From an uncultured Eubacteriales bacterium (GTDB taxonomy: Bacteria > Bacillota > Clostridia > Oscillospirales > Butyricicoccaceae), in NCBI GenBank assembly GCA_934675045.1, contig CAKUPI010000041.1, positions 1 to 11,024 on the forward strand: 11,024 nt of DNA, read 5' to 3'. Position 1 is the first letter of the stretch; the number at the start of each line of letters is the position of its first letter. Made by a program: the position numbers and the translations under genes. Below the pieces are notes generated by a model that saw only the letters and a list, made by a program, of their open reading frames with translations, had not been told where the DNA came from and made no database searches. Shown here piece by piece: positions 1 through 6,091 of the stretch.

Positions 1-642
1 GGCGCGGTTATCCTCCAGCGATTGCTTGTTTTCGGCGATTTGCTCGGCCAGCGCGCGCAGCTCCTCAAATATCCCCTGATCGTACGCGGAGATCTGCGAA
101 ACAATTTCATAAAGCGACAGGAAGTCGGCAAAATCGTCGGCCGACAGCAAAATGCTCAGATAGCTCAGATTCCCGTTTTCCACCATGTAGCGGACGCGGC
201 TCTTCATTTTTTCGTACTGCTCGCTCTGCTGCTGCTGCGCCTGCGCCAGCTCGACCTCCTTAACGGCAATCAGCTCGCCCAGCTCGGCAATCAGCTGCTC
301 CTGCAGCTCGATCTCTTCCTCGGCGGCCGCTATCCGCTGGTCCAGCTTGGTGATCTGCGCGGACAGCGCCTTTTTGTCGGCCGACAGGCTCTTAAGCTCG
401 GATTCGATTTCTTTCTTGCGGCTGCTGGTCTGCGACAGCTTGTCGCGCAGCCGGTTGACCGAGCTCTGCGACGCCGCCGCGCTGACGGGCAGCGCGCTGA
501 ACACAAAGCTCAGCAGCATCAGCGCCGCCAAAAGCCCGGCCAGCGTACAGGCGCTGATGCGCACAAACCGGGCGCGCTTGTCCACCCGGGCCCTGGCCGG
601 TCTCTGTGCCGGCCGCTCGGTTTTCTGCATTTGTCTGCTCAT
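1..642 (-). CDS. Coiled-coil murein hydrolase activator/hydrolase (EnvC/PcsB-like), 3' end outside window
   Basis: The first 214 codons of an exported coiled-coil protein are visible and the frame is still open at the left edge. The N-terminus is Arg/Lys-rich (residues 1-30), then comes one hydrophobic segment (about 31-53) ending in an Ala-rich stretch that looks like a signal peptide or anchor. A long Glu/Gln/Lys/Leu heptad-rich coiled coil follows (about 58-150). After it comes a region reading roughly YMVENGNLSYLSILL then SADDFADFL, which resembles the conserved part of PcsB/EnvC-type coiled-coil domains. The missing C-terminus is expected to hold a peptidase M23 or CHAP domain, but this cannot be seen. 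The ATG at 642 has an AAGGAG site five bases upstream and lies 14 bp after the ftsX stop. FtsEX controls such proteins in other Firmicutes, so the context supports a role in septal peptidoglycan splitting. The family call is strong and the exact catalytic type is unknown. Confidence 0.85.
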   Translation of the reverse strand, partial: MSRQMQKTERPAQRPARARVDKRARFVRISACTLAGLLAALMLLSFVFSALPVSAAASQSSVNRLRDKLSQTSSRKKEIESELKSLSADKKALSAQITKLDQRIAAAEEEIELQEQLIAELGELIAVKEVELAQAQQQQSEQYEKMKSRVRYMVENGNLSYLSILLSADDFADFLSLYEIVSQISAYDQGIFEELRALAEQIAENKQSLEDNRA

Positions 643-656
643 AGCTTCTCCTTACA

Positions 657-1544
657 TCAGACTTTGAGGAACTTACGAATGGTGAGAACGCTGCCCCCCA
701 CGCCGAGAACCAGCCCCGCAAGGCCGAGAATGCCCGCCAGCGGCAGCGCAAAGGTGTCAAAGGAAACCATGTCGAAAATGGCGGTGCCCTGCACCAGCCC
801 GGTCGCGATGTGCTTGTAAACGCCCCACTGGGCAAAGAAGGCCACGACGGCGGCCATCAGCCCGAGGGCGATTCCTTCAATGACAAAGGGCGTGCGGATA
901 AAGCCGTTGGTCGCGCCGACCATCTTCATAATGGCGATTTCCTCGCGGCGCGAGAACATGGCCAGCTTGACGGTGTTGGAGATGATAAAAATCGAGACGG
1001 CGCCCAGCAGCGCTATCAGGGTATAGGACACGGCGTTGACAATGCGGCGGATCTGAATGAGCCGGTCGGAGATTTCCTTCTGGCTGCTGGTCGAGGCAAT
1101 GCCCGTCACCTTTTCCAGCTCCGACACCGTCTGCGCGTGCAGCGCGACGTCCTTCATGATCACGCGGTAGCCGTCGCGCAGCGGGTTGTCCTCGCGCAGC
1201 CCCTCCATCACCTCGGCGTTCTCGCCCAGCGTGGCAAGGTAGCCCTCAAACAGCTCCTCCTTGCTGACGAAAACGACCTCTTTCACATTGTCAATGCCGA
1301 GAATCTGCGTTTTCAGCGCCAGCGCCTGCTCGCGCGTATAGCTTTCGTCGATGTACACGACAATTTCGTTCTGCGACTCGAGTCCGTCTATCAGAAGATC
1401 GATGTTGTAGGCCACCAGCCCGAAGGTGCCGGTGATGAGCAGGCAGGCGGCGATGACGGTCACCGCGGCAAAGCTCATAAAGCCGTGCACGAAGATGCTG
1501 TGCAGCCCTTCGTGGAAAAAATATTTAGTGCTGTATTTGCCCAT
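657..1544 (-). CDS. ftsX: Cell division protein FtsX, ABC transporter-like permease
   Basis: This 295-aa membrane protein partners FtsE and transmits ATP hydrolysis across the membrane to peptidoglycan hydrolases. It has the FtsX layout: a short cytoplasmic N-terminus with the typical GKYSTKYFFHEG-like start, TM1 at about 22-45, an extracellular loop of roughly 110 residues, then three TM segments in the C-terminal half (about 170-195, 220-245, 265-290). The cytoplasmic stretch SRREEIAIMKMVGAT before TM3 is the characteristic FtsX/MacB-type coupling segment. The start chosen is the ATG at 1544, which overlaps the end of ftsE by 20 bp. An in-frame extension to 1664 would only translate ftsE codons out of frame. 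The Shine-Dalgarno site is weak (a GGGCGGG stretch about ten bases upstream), consistent with translational coupling to ftsE. The coiled-coil protein gene follows 14 bp downstream. Confidence 0.96.
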   Translation of the reverse strand: MGKYSTKYFFHEGLHSIFVHGFMSFAAVTVIAACLLITGTFGLVAYNIDLLIDGLESQNEIVVYIDESYTREQALALKTQILGIDNVKEVVFVSKEELFEGYLATLGENAEVMEGLREDNPLRDGYRVIMKDVALHAQTVSELEKVTGIASTSSQKEISDRLIQIRRIVNAVSYTLIALLGAVSIFIISNTVKLAMFSRREEIAIMKMVGATNGFIRTPFVIEGIALGLMAAVVAFFAQWGVYKHIATGLVQGTAIFDMVSFDTFALPLAGILGLAGLVLGVGGSVLTIRKFLKV

Positions 1545-2220
1545 CGCTGTAATACCCGCCCATCCTGTCGCTGATAACAATGCCGCCGTCGATGGCGACC
1601 ACCCGCTTTTCAAACTGGTTGACCAGCTCCTTTTCGTGGGTGACAATGACAACCGTCGTGCCAAGCATGTTGATTTTTTCCAGCAGCATCATCAGCTCGA
1701 GCGAGCGCGCGGGGTCAAGGTTGCCCGTCGGCTCGTCGGCAATGATCATCGTGGGATTGTTGACCAGCGCACGGGCGATGGCGACGCGCTGCTGCTCGCC
1801 GCCCGAAAGCTGACTGGGCAGCCGGCGCGATTTGTGCAGCAGGCCGACCAGGTCGAGCACATACGGCACCCGCTTTTTGATAAGGCGCGGCGACGCGCCG
1901 ACGGCCCGCATGACAAAGGCGACGTTTTCGTACACCGTCTTGTTGTCGATTAAGCGGAAATCCTGAAAAACCACCCCGATGGTGCGGCGCAGATAGGGGA
2001 TTTCGCGCTGCTTAATCGATTCGATGCTGAAGCCGTTGACCGTCACCTTTCCCGAGGTCGGCCTGACCTCGGCTGCCAGCATCTTGATAATGGTCGATTT
2101 GCCCGACCCCGAGGGGCCGACAATAAAAACGAACTCCCCGTCCTCAATGGTCAGGGTAACGCCCTTTAACGCCTTGGTCCCGTTGTCGTACGTCTTGTAT
2201 GCATCGAGCAATTTTACCAT
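1525..2220 (-). CDS. ftsE: Cell division ATP-binding protein FtsE
   Basis: This is a 231-aa ABC ATPase that pairs with FtsX at the division site. All nucleotide-binding motifs are intact: Walker A GPSGSGKST at residues 35-43, the Q-loop in VVFQDFRL, the signature LSGGEQQR, Walker B with catalytic Glu in MIIADEPTGNLDP, and the H-loop in VIVTHEKEL. The length matches FtsE. The start is placed at the ATG at 2220 because FtsE proteins begin with a short MVKL/MIxF-type strand. The ORF could extend upstream to 2301, but that stretch reads as noncoding and runs through the terminator of the preceding gene. The nearest Shine-Dalgarno site (GGAGG) is about 12 bases from this ATG, longer than usual. 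The 3' end overlaps ftsX by 20 bp. No convincing promoter was found in the short gap upstream, so initiation there or readthrough from the regulator gene is unresolved. Confidence 0.97.
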   Translation of the reverse strand: MVKLLDAYKTYDNGTKALKGVTLTIEDGEFVFIVGPSGSGKSTIIKMLAAEVRPTSGKVTVNGFSIESIKQREIPYLRRTIGVVFQDFRLIDNKTVYENVAFVMRAVGASPRLIKKRVPYVLDLVGLLHKSRRLPSQLSGGEQQRVAIARALVNNPTMIIADEPTGNLDPARSLELMMLLEKINMLGTTVVIVTHEKELVNQFEKRVVAIDGGIVISDRMGGYYSDGQIQH

Positions 2221-2267
2221 GTCAGGAATTAGCCTCCACTTGTGCCGAAAAGAACGAAGGAACGTGC

Positions 2268-2295
2268 AAAAGAGCCGCGCGTGCTCGGGCGGCTC
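2268..2295 (-). terminator. Intrinsic terminator after the CdaR-like regulator gene
   Basis: On the minus strand a 7-bp GC-rich stem (GAGCCGC pairing with GCGGCTC, plus-strand arms 2289-2295 and 2272-2278) with a 10-nt loop is followed by a run of four T. It lies 38 bp after the regulator stop codon. The T-run is short, so some readthrough into ftsE is possible. Confidence 0.65.
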
Positions 2296-2333
2296 CTGCA
2301 AAGACCGGCCGCACCTTGGGCAGCCCGCCCCTT

Positions 2334-3419
2334 TTACGAAAAGCTCTCCCGCGATTTGAGATACTTTTTGACCATCAGCGCCACCTTCAAAACAATGGCG
2401 TTGTCAAACTCGCGCAAATCGAGCCCCGTAATTTTTTTGATTTTCTCCAGCCGATAAACCAGCGTGTTGCGGTGCACAAAGAGCTTGCGCGACGTCTCGG
2501 ACACGTTGAGGTTGTTTTCAAAGAATTTCTGGATGGTGAACAGCGTCTCCTCGTCCAGCGACTCGATGGAGCCCTTTCTGAAAACCTCGGACAGGAACAT
2601 TTCGCACAGCGTCGTCGGCAGCTGGTAAATCAGACGGCCGATGCCCAGGTTTTCAAAGTTCATGATGGTCATGTCCTCGTCAAACACGCGGCCGATGTCG
2701 ACGGCGATCTGCGCCTCTTTGAAAGACCGGGCCACGTCCTTGAGCTGGCCCGCCACCGCACCGACGCCGATGACGTGCTCGAGGTGCAGCTCTTCCTCCA
2801 GCGTCGTGTCGATCAGCTTGGCGATGTTGGCGATTTCCCTGGAATCGGCCCCCTTGAGCTCCTTGACCAGCACGACCTCGCTCTCGTTGATGGTGATGGC
2901 GAAGTCCTTCTGCCGGTCGGGGAAGAGCCGCTGCAGCGCCTCGACGGCGGCGGCGTCCTGCCGGTCGTTCATGCGCACAAGGTACACCACCCGGCGCGCG
3001 TCGCTGCTGAAGTTCATCTCGCGCGATTTGATGTAAATATCGCCCGGCAGAATGTTGTCGAGCAGAATCTTTTTGATAAAGGTCACCTTGTCGTGCTTTT
3101 CGTCATACAGCGACTGGCTGTTGCTGATGGCCACGGCCGTAACGGCGCACACCATCGCGGCGCTGTCGCCCTTCTGGCTGGCGAAAACGGCATATTCCGA
3201 TCCGTTTTCATAGCCGCTCAGCAAATGAAAGCAGTAACCGCCAAATTCCCCCTCTTCCACGCCGGCGGCAAAGAACTCACCGGCGGCTTCGATGTTTTCG
3301 CCGATAAACCGCAGCTCCGTGCACGATACGATATTTCCCGCTGCGTCTACGACTCCCAGCATAAAAGATACCTTGCTCTTGATTTCGAGAAGGATGCTTT
3401 GAAACAGTCTTGCTGCCAC
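2334..3419 (-). CDS. CdaR/PucR-family transcriptional regulator
   Basis: This 361-aa cytoplasmic regulator has a CdaR-like layout. The N-terminal part (about 1-120) resembles a sugar-diacid-recognition-type sensing domain, with a central GGDEF-like fold region (about 140-270) and a C-terminal PucR-type helix-turn-helix (about 300-355). The C-terminal motif FFENNLNVSETSRKLFVHRN followed by TLVYRLEKIKKITGLDLR is diagnostic of the PucR/CdaR HTH family. The start codon is GTG at 3419, with an AAAGGG-type site about nine bases upstream. It is preceded by an AT-rich promoter region and followed by its own terminator, so it appears monocistronic, although ftsE lies directly downstream in the same direction. 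No metabolic genes flank it, so the effector and targets cannot be deduced. In known relatives these are activators of sugar-acid, purine or amino-acid use, and that role is not shown here. Confidence 0.88.
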   Translation of the reverse strand: MAARLFQSILLEIKSKVSFMLGVVDAAGNIVSCTELRFIGENIEAAGEFFAAGVEEGEFGGYCFHLLSGYENGSEYAVFASQKGDSAAMVCAVTAVAISNSQSLYDEKHDKVTFIKKILLDNILPGDIYIKSREMNFSSDARRVVYLVRMNDRQDAAAVEALQRLFPDRQKDFAITINESEVVLVKELKGADSREIANIAKLIDTTLEEELHLEHVIGVGAVAGQLKDVARSFKEAQIAVDIGRVFDEDMTIMNFENLGIGRLIYQLPTTLCEMFLSEVFRKGSIESLDEETLFTIQKFFENNLNVSETSRKLFVHRNTLVYRLEKIKKITGLDLREFDNAIVLKVALMVKKYLKSRESFS

Positions 3420-3471
3420 TTACGATCACCCTTTGTCTATTTTAAATAAAAGGCCAGAACACACTATGTAT

Positions 3472-3500
3472 AGTTTAATGCATCTTTTATCTTTTTTCAA
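3472..3500 (-). promoter_or_regulatory. Candidate promoter of the CdaR-like regulator gene
   Basis: On the minus strand TTGAAA (3495-3500) and TAAACT (3472-3477) are separated by exactly 17 bp in a conspicuously AT-rich gap between the rsuA-type gene and the regulator. The -10 box matches consensus at four of six positions, so the call is moderate. The leader to the GTG start would be about 45 nt. An AT-rich inverted repeat (CTTTTTTC/GAAAAAAG, 3491-3498 and 3515-3522) overlaps the -35 box. Confidence 0.5.
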
Positions 3501-3528
3501 CAAGAATTTGCAAAGAAAAAAGTGTAAT

Positions 3529-4257
3529 TTATCGCTCAAGCCCCGTCATCTCATACAAGCTCCTCCTCTCAAGTTCCGATAATTCGCGTATTTCGCCTGT
3601 TTTCAGGCTTTTATCCAGCTCTAAAGTTCCGATTTTTAATCTTTTCAATATTAAAACTTTTTTGCCGCGCGCCAGAAACATCCGCTTGACCTGGTGGAAT
3701 TTTCCCTCGGTCAGCGCGACGGTGCAGGCCCTGCCGTCCCCGGGGAGCACGGTCAGCGCCGCGGGTTGCGCGACAAAGTCGCCCAGGTCCAGCCCGGCCG
3801 CAAAGGCCGGAACGTCCTCCCCTGCGGCGGGGGCGTCCAGCTCGACATAGTAGAGCTTTTCGGTTTTCCAGCGCGGCGAAATGATGCGGTGCACCAGCTC
3901 GCCGTCGTCGGTCAGCAAAAGCAGGCCTTCGGCGTCCTTGTCCAGCCTTCCGGCGGCCGACAGCCCCAGGCGGGCATACTTTTCCGGCAGCAGGTCCTGA
4001 AAGGTCCTGTCGCGGCCGTCTCTGGCCGCCGTCAGAACCCCGGCCGGCTTGTTCATCATCAGAAGCACCGGCTGCCGCCCGTACAGGCGCTCGCCGCTGA
4101 AGTCTACGCGCTGCACCTCGGGGTCGACGTGTGCATCGAGCCTGCGGCAGACCTGCCCGTCCACGCACACCCGCCCGCCGCGAATGGCCTCGCGCGCCTC
4201 CCTGCGGGTCAGAAAGCGCGCCTGCGCCACCAGCTTATCCAGACGTTCCGACGCCAT
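3529..4257 (-). CDS. RsuA/RluB-family rRNA pseudouridine synthase
   Basis: This 242-aa enzyme isomerises uridine to pseudouridine in rRNA. The N-terminus (about 1-60) is an S4 RNA-binding domain (SERLDKLVAQARFLTRREA, then RGGRVCVDGQVC). It is followed by the family MNKPAG motif (about 68-73) and the catalytic motif GRLDKDAEGLLLLTDDGE, with Asp106 as the nucleophile. The downstream HRIISPRWKTEKLYYVEL and EGKFHQVKRMF motifs are typical of the RsuA/RluB/RluE/RluF group. The GVLTAARDGRDRT segment favours RsuA (16S rRNA U516), but RluB-type specificity cannot be excluded. Two adjacent ATGs lie at the end of the phosphoesterase gene. The second, at 4257, is chosen because the GAGGTG site is five bases away, versus two for the ATG at 4260. 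The stop of the upstream gene overlaps this start, indicating translational coupling. The last ~40 codons are notably AT-rich. No clear terminator follows. Confidence 0.92.
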   Translation of the reverse strand: MASERLDKLVAQARFLTRREAREAIRGGRVCVDGQVCRRLDAHVDPEVQRVDFSGERLYGRQPVLLMMNKPAGVLTAARDGRDRTFQDLLPEKYARLGLSAAGRLDKDAEGLLLLTDDGELVHRIISPRWKTEKLYYVELDAPAAGEDVPAFAAGLDLGDFVAQPAALTVLPGDGRACTVALTEGKFHQVKRMFLARGKKVLILKRLKIGTLELDKSLKTGEIRELSELERRSLYEMTGLER

Positions 4258-5060
4258 CATTCCACCTCGATCACGGTTAATTCCGGCACTGAGCCGAAGC
4301 GATAGGGCAAAATCGACATGCCGATGCCCCGCGTGACATAGACCAGCCCGCCGTCCTCCTTGTGGTACAGGCCGCGCAGGTAGTGCCGCGCGCCCAGGGG
4401 CACGTGGGGCGCGCCGATCAGGGGCAAATACACCTGCCCGCCGTGCGAGTGCCCCGAAAGCTGCAGCGCCGCGCCGGAGACCTCGAGCGCATAATCCGGC
4501 TCGTGCACCAGCAGAATGTTGTACAGCTCTTCCGACCACAGCTCTGCCACATCGGGCCTTCCGAAAATGGTGTCGGCCGCGCCGACAAAGCAGATTCCGA
4601 GCTGCCGCGCGGCAAAGCTCTCGTTTTCGAGCAGCGTAAAGCCGCCCTTTTCCATGACCTCGGGGTAAATGCGAAAGGCGCCGCCCCCCATGTCGTGGTT
4701 GCCCCACACCGCCAGCCTGACCGGCGCGGTGATGCCCCGCAGCGCCGCGGCGTCGGCCTCCGGATCGCCCCCGTACTGCTCGTAGTTTTCGTAAAAATCG
4801 CCGAGAAAGAGGACGGCGTCCGCCCGCTGCTCGTTGACGGTGCGCACCAGCCTGCGCAGGTCCTCGGTCTCCACGCCGTTGCCGAGGTGCACGTCGCTGA
4901 ATACGGCGATGCGCACCGGCGCGGGCAGCCCGGCGTTTTGCACCCGGACCGTTTCGATGTGCAGGCGGCGCGGCTCGATGCAGCGCGCGTAGACATAGGC
5001 GGCTGCGGCCAGCAGGCCCAGCGCCAGCAGAAGCAGCAGCACACGACGCAGGGGCTTCAT
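4257..5060 (-). CDS. Membrane-anchored metallophosphoesterase (YkuE/YaeI-like)
   Basis: This 267-aa calcineurin-like phosphoesterase has an N-terminal hydrophobic anchor (about residues 5-25, after a Lys/Arg start), so the catalytic domain should lie outside the membrane. The two-metal site is complete: FSDVHLG (Asp56, His58), LGDF (Asp88), WGNHD (Asn121, His122), VHEPD (His186) and GHSHGG (His204, His206). This pattern and the N-terminal anchor match the YkuE/YaeI group, some of which act on lipid-linked or UDP-sugar substrates. The substrate here is unknown. The ATG at 5060 overlaps the Mini-III stop codon in an ATGA arrangement, and the 3' end overlaps the pseudouridine synthase start, so the three genes are translationally coupled. 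An in-frame extension to 5093 is rejected because it lies inside Mini-III codons. Confidence 0.93.
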   Translation of the reverse strand: MKPLRRVLLLLLALGLLAAAAYVYARCIEPRRLHIETVRVQNAGLPAPVRIAVFSDVHLGNGVETEDLRRLVRTVNEQRADAVLFLGDFYENYEQYGGDPEADAAALRGITAPVRLAVWGNHDMGGGAFRIYPEVMEKGGFTLLENESFAARQLGICFVGAADTIFGRPDVAELWSEELYNILLVHEPDYALEVSGAALQLSGHSHGGQVYLPLIGAPHVPLGARHYLRGLYHKEDGGLVYVTRGIGMSILPYRFGSVPELTVIEVE

Positions 5061-5470
5061 GCGGACTCTCCGTTTTCGAGAATGTACCGCCACAGCTCCA
5101 GAATGCGCTCCGCCTGCCCGGTGAGGTAGAGCATGCCGAACAGCGCCTCGAGCCCGGTGGCGCGGGCGTACTCGGCCAGCGTGGCGTGCGCCGGAGCCGT
5201 CTTGGGCTTGGCGTTGCGCCCCCGCTTGTAAACGGCCGTCTCCTCGGCCGTCAGGCAGGGCAGCAGCGCCTCGGCCGCGCGCGCCTGCGCCCCGGCCGAG
5301 ACCAGCTCGACGGTACGGCGGTGAATGTGCTCGACGCGGCAGTTGCCCTCGACCGCGGCGTGCGTGCGGGCCAGCAGCTCAAAGACGCCGTCCCCGATAT
5401 GGGCCAGCGTCAGCGTCGAAAACTCGCCGATGTGCGATTTGTCAATGGCTTCAGTCAGCAGCTGCGTGAC
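5057..5470 (-). CDS. mrnC: Mini-ribonuclease III (MrnC-like), start codon not canonical
   Basis: This is a dsRNA endonuclease of the RNase III fold without a dsRNA-binding domain, known in Bacillus to mature 23S rRNA. Translation of this frame gives about 137 aa containing TLAHIGDGVFELLARTH (catalytic Asp in GDxVxE), then EHIHRRTVELV, VYKRGRNAK, and ATGLEALFGMLYLTG with the second catalytic Glu. All of these are Mini-III hallmarks. The frame is open from a TAA at 5561-5563 to the TGA at 5057-5059, yet it contains no ATG, GTG or TTG before the catalytic core. The only in-frame ATG is near the C-terminus. An AAGGGGG site (5476-5482) sits five bases before GTC (5468-5470) and eight before ACG (5465-5467), so initiation is placed there tentatively. 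Alternatives are a CTG, a mutated start, or a frameshift joining the ATG at 5559 in another frame. The family call is strong and the start is uncertain. Confidence 0.85.
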   Translation of the reverse strand, partial: VTQLLTEAIDKSHIGEFSTLTLAHIGDGVFELLARTHAAVEGNCRVEHIHRRTVELVSAGAQARAAEALLPCLTAEETAVYKRGRNAKPKTAPAHATLAEYARATGLEALFGMLYLTGQAERILELWRYILENGESA

Positions 5471-5569
5471 GGATTCCCCCTTGCAGGACAGATTTTCCCA
5501 ATGGCCGGACGGCCGCCGGCCGTGCCCCTCGGAGCCGCCGCCGGTGCATACCCGCCCATTTTACTTTTT

Positions 5570-5578
5570 ATTCTAACA
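5570..5578 (-). promoter_or_regulatory. Candidate extended -10 promoter for the Mini-III/phosphoesterase/RsuA unit
   Basis: On the minus strand TGTTAGAAT forms an extended -10 (TGnTAnnnT) with five of six matches to TATAAT in the core. The hexamer 17 bp upstream is poor (TGTGAA). Transcription would begin near 5562, leaving roughly 95 nt before the proposed Mini-III start and only a few bases before an out-of-frame ATG at 5559. It is back to back with the thioredoxin promoter. Confidence 0.4.
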
Positions 5579-5619
5579 TAATTTGCGGAAAGTTCACAGT
5601 GCTTTTGCGCAAAACAGGG

Positions 5620-5625
5620 TATAAT
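5620..5625 (+). promoter_or_regulatory. Candidate -10 element of the thioredoxin gene
   Basis: A perfect TATAAT lies 68 bp before the thioredoxin ATG on the plus strand. No good -35 hexamer occurs at 16-18 bp spacing. TTCACA at 5593-5598 is 21 bp away. The promoter may be weak or need an activator. The call rests on the -10 match and the position in a divergent intergenic gap. Confidence 0.5.
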
Positions 5626-5692
5626 GGAAGAGTAAAATATTTTCCAACGCTTTGTGCATACTAAAGCCAAACGCGCAGAAAGGATGAGCAGC

Positions 5693-6001
5693 ATGGCTGT
5701 TGAGACCATTCATCAAAGCAATTTTGAGCAAACCGTCACCGGCGCCGAGGTCGTTCTGGTCGACTTTTTCGCCGCCTGGTGCAACCCCTGCAAAATGCTG
5801 GCCCCCGTACTGGACGGCATTGCCGAAGCTCTGCCTCCCTCCCGCAAAATCGTCAAGGTCAACGTCGACGAAAACCGGGAGCTGGCCCGCAAATACGGCG
5901 TTATGAGCATTCCCACCCTGATTCTTTTCAAAGACGGCCAGCTCGCCCAGCGTCTGGTCGGCGTCCGCTCCGAGGACGAGATCCGCCAGCTTCTCCGGTA
6001 G
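5693..6001 (+). CDS. trxA: Thioredoxin
   Basis: This is a 102-aa single-domain thioredoxin and the only plus-strand gene of the window. The fold markers are in order: the buried Asp24 in LVDFFA, the redox motif WCNPCK (Cys30, Cys33), the cis-proline in SIPT (Pro74), and the ILFKDGQ strand followed by a C-terminal helix. The active site has Asn where the classical WCGPCK has Gly, which could alter redox potential or partner choice. The length is typical of TrxA. The ATG at 5693 is chosen over upstream in-frame ATGs at 5654 and 5684 because AAAGGA lies eight bases before it and the protein then begins at the first conserved strand. It is transcribed convergently with hisS and ends at a shared terminator region. 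No thioredoxin reductase gene is adjacent. Confidence 0.95.
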   Translation: MAVETIHQSNFEQTVTGAEVVLVDFFAAWCNPCKMLAPVLDGIAEALPPSRKIVKVNVDENRELARKYGVMSIPTLILFKDGQLAQRLVGVRSEDEIRQLLR

Positions 6002-6024
6002 CCTTCCCCCTGTTTTTTGAATAC

Positions 6025-6044
6025 AAAAAGGGCCTTTCAGGCCC
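6025..6044 (-). terminator. Intrinsic terminator of hisS
   Basis: On the minus strand a compact GGGCC-TGAAA-GGCCC hairpin is followed immediately by five T (plus-strand A-run 6025-6029). It lies downstream of both hisS and the longer bidirectional hairpin. Confidence 0.75.
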
Positions 6045-6045
6045 G

Positions 6046-6086
6046 AAAGCGCGCTGCAAACGCATGACTGCTTTGCAGCGCGCTTT
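6046..6086. terminator. Bidirectional hairpin terminator between thioredoxin and hisS
   Basis: Perfect 15-bp inverted repeat AAAGCGCGCTGCAAA / TTTGCAGCGCGCTTT (6046-6060 and 6072-6086) with an 11-nt loop. On the plus strand it is followed by TCCTTTC after the T-rich arm, so it can end thioredoxin transcription. On the minus strand it precedes a second hairpin and could slow or stop transcription from hisS. The arrangement separates two convergent genes. Confidence 0.8.
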
Positions 6087-6091
6087 TCCTT

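Noticed and set aside
2199..3449. Long plus-strand open frame opposite the CdaR-like regulator gene
   Set aside because: It is antisense to a clear family member, is rich in Val/His/Asp/Gln typical of a reverse-frame artefact in GC-rich DNA, and has no family motif.
3491..3522. AT-rich inverted repeat CTTTTTTC/GAAAAAAG as a terminator of the RsuA-type gene
   Set aside because: The stem has almost no G-C pairs and a 16-nt loop, so it would be unstable. It also overlaps the likely -35 box of the next gene.
3529..4707. Extended reading frame upstream of the RsuA-type gene
   Set aside because: The extra ~150 residues overlap the phosphoesterase catalytic codons out of frame. The S4 domain begins at the ATG near 4257, where a ribosome binding site lies.
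5455..5709. 84-codon minus-strand frame opposite the thioredoxin start and into Mini-III
   Set aside because: It begins within thioredoxin on the opposite strand and resembles no protein. It matters only as a possible partner in a frameshift with Mini-III, which is discussed as a finding.
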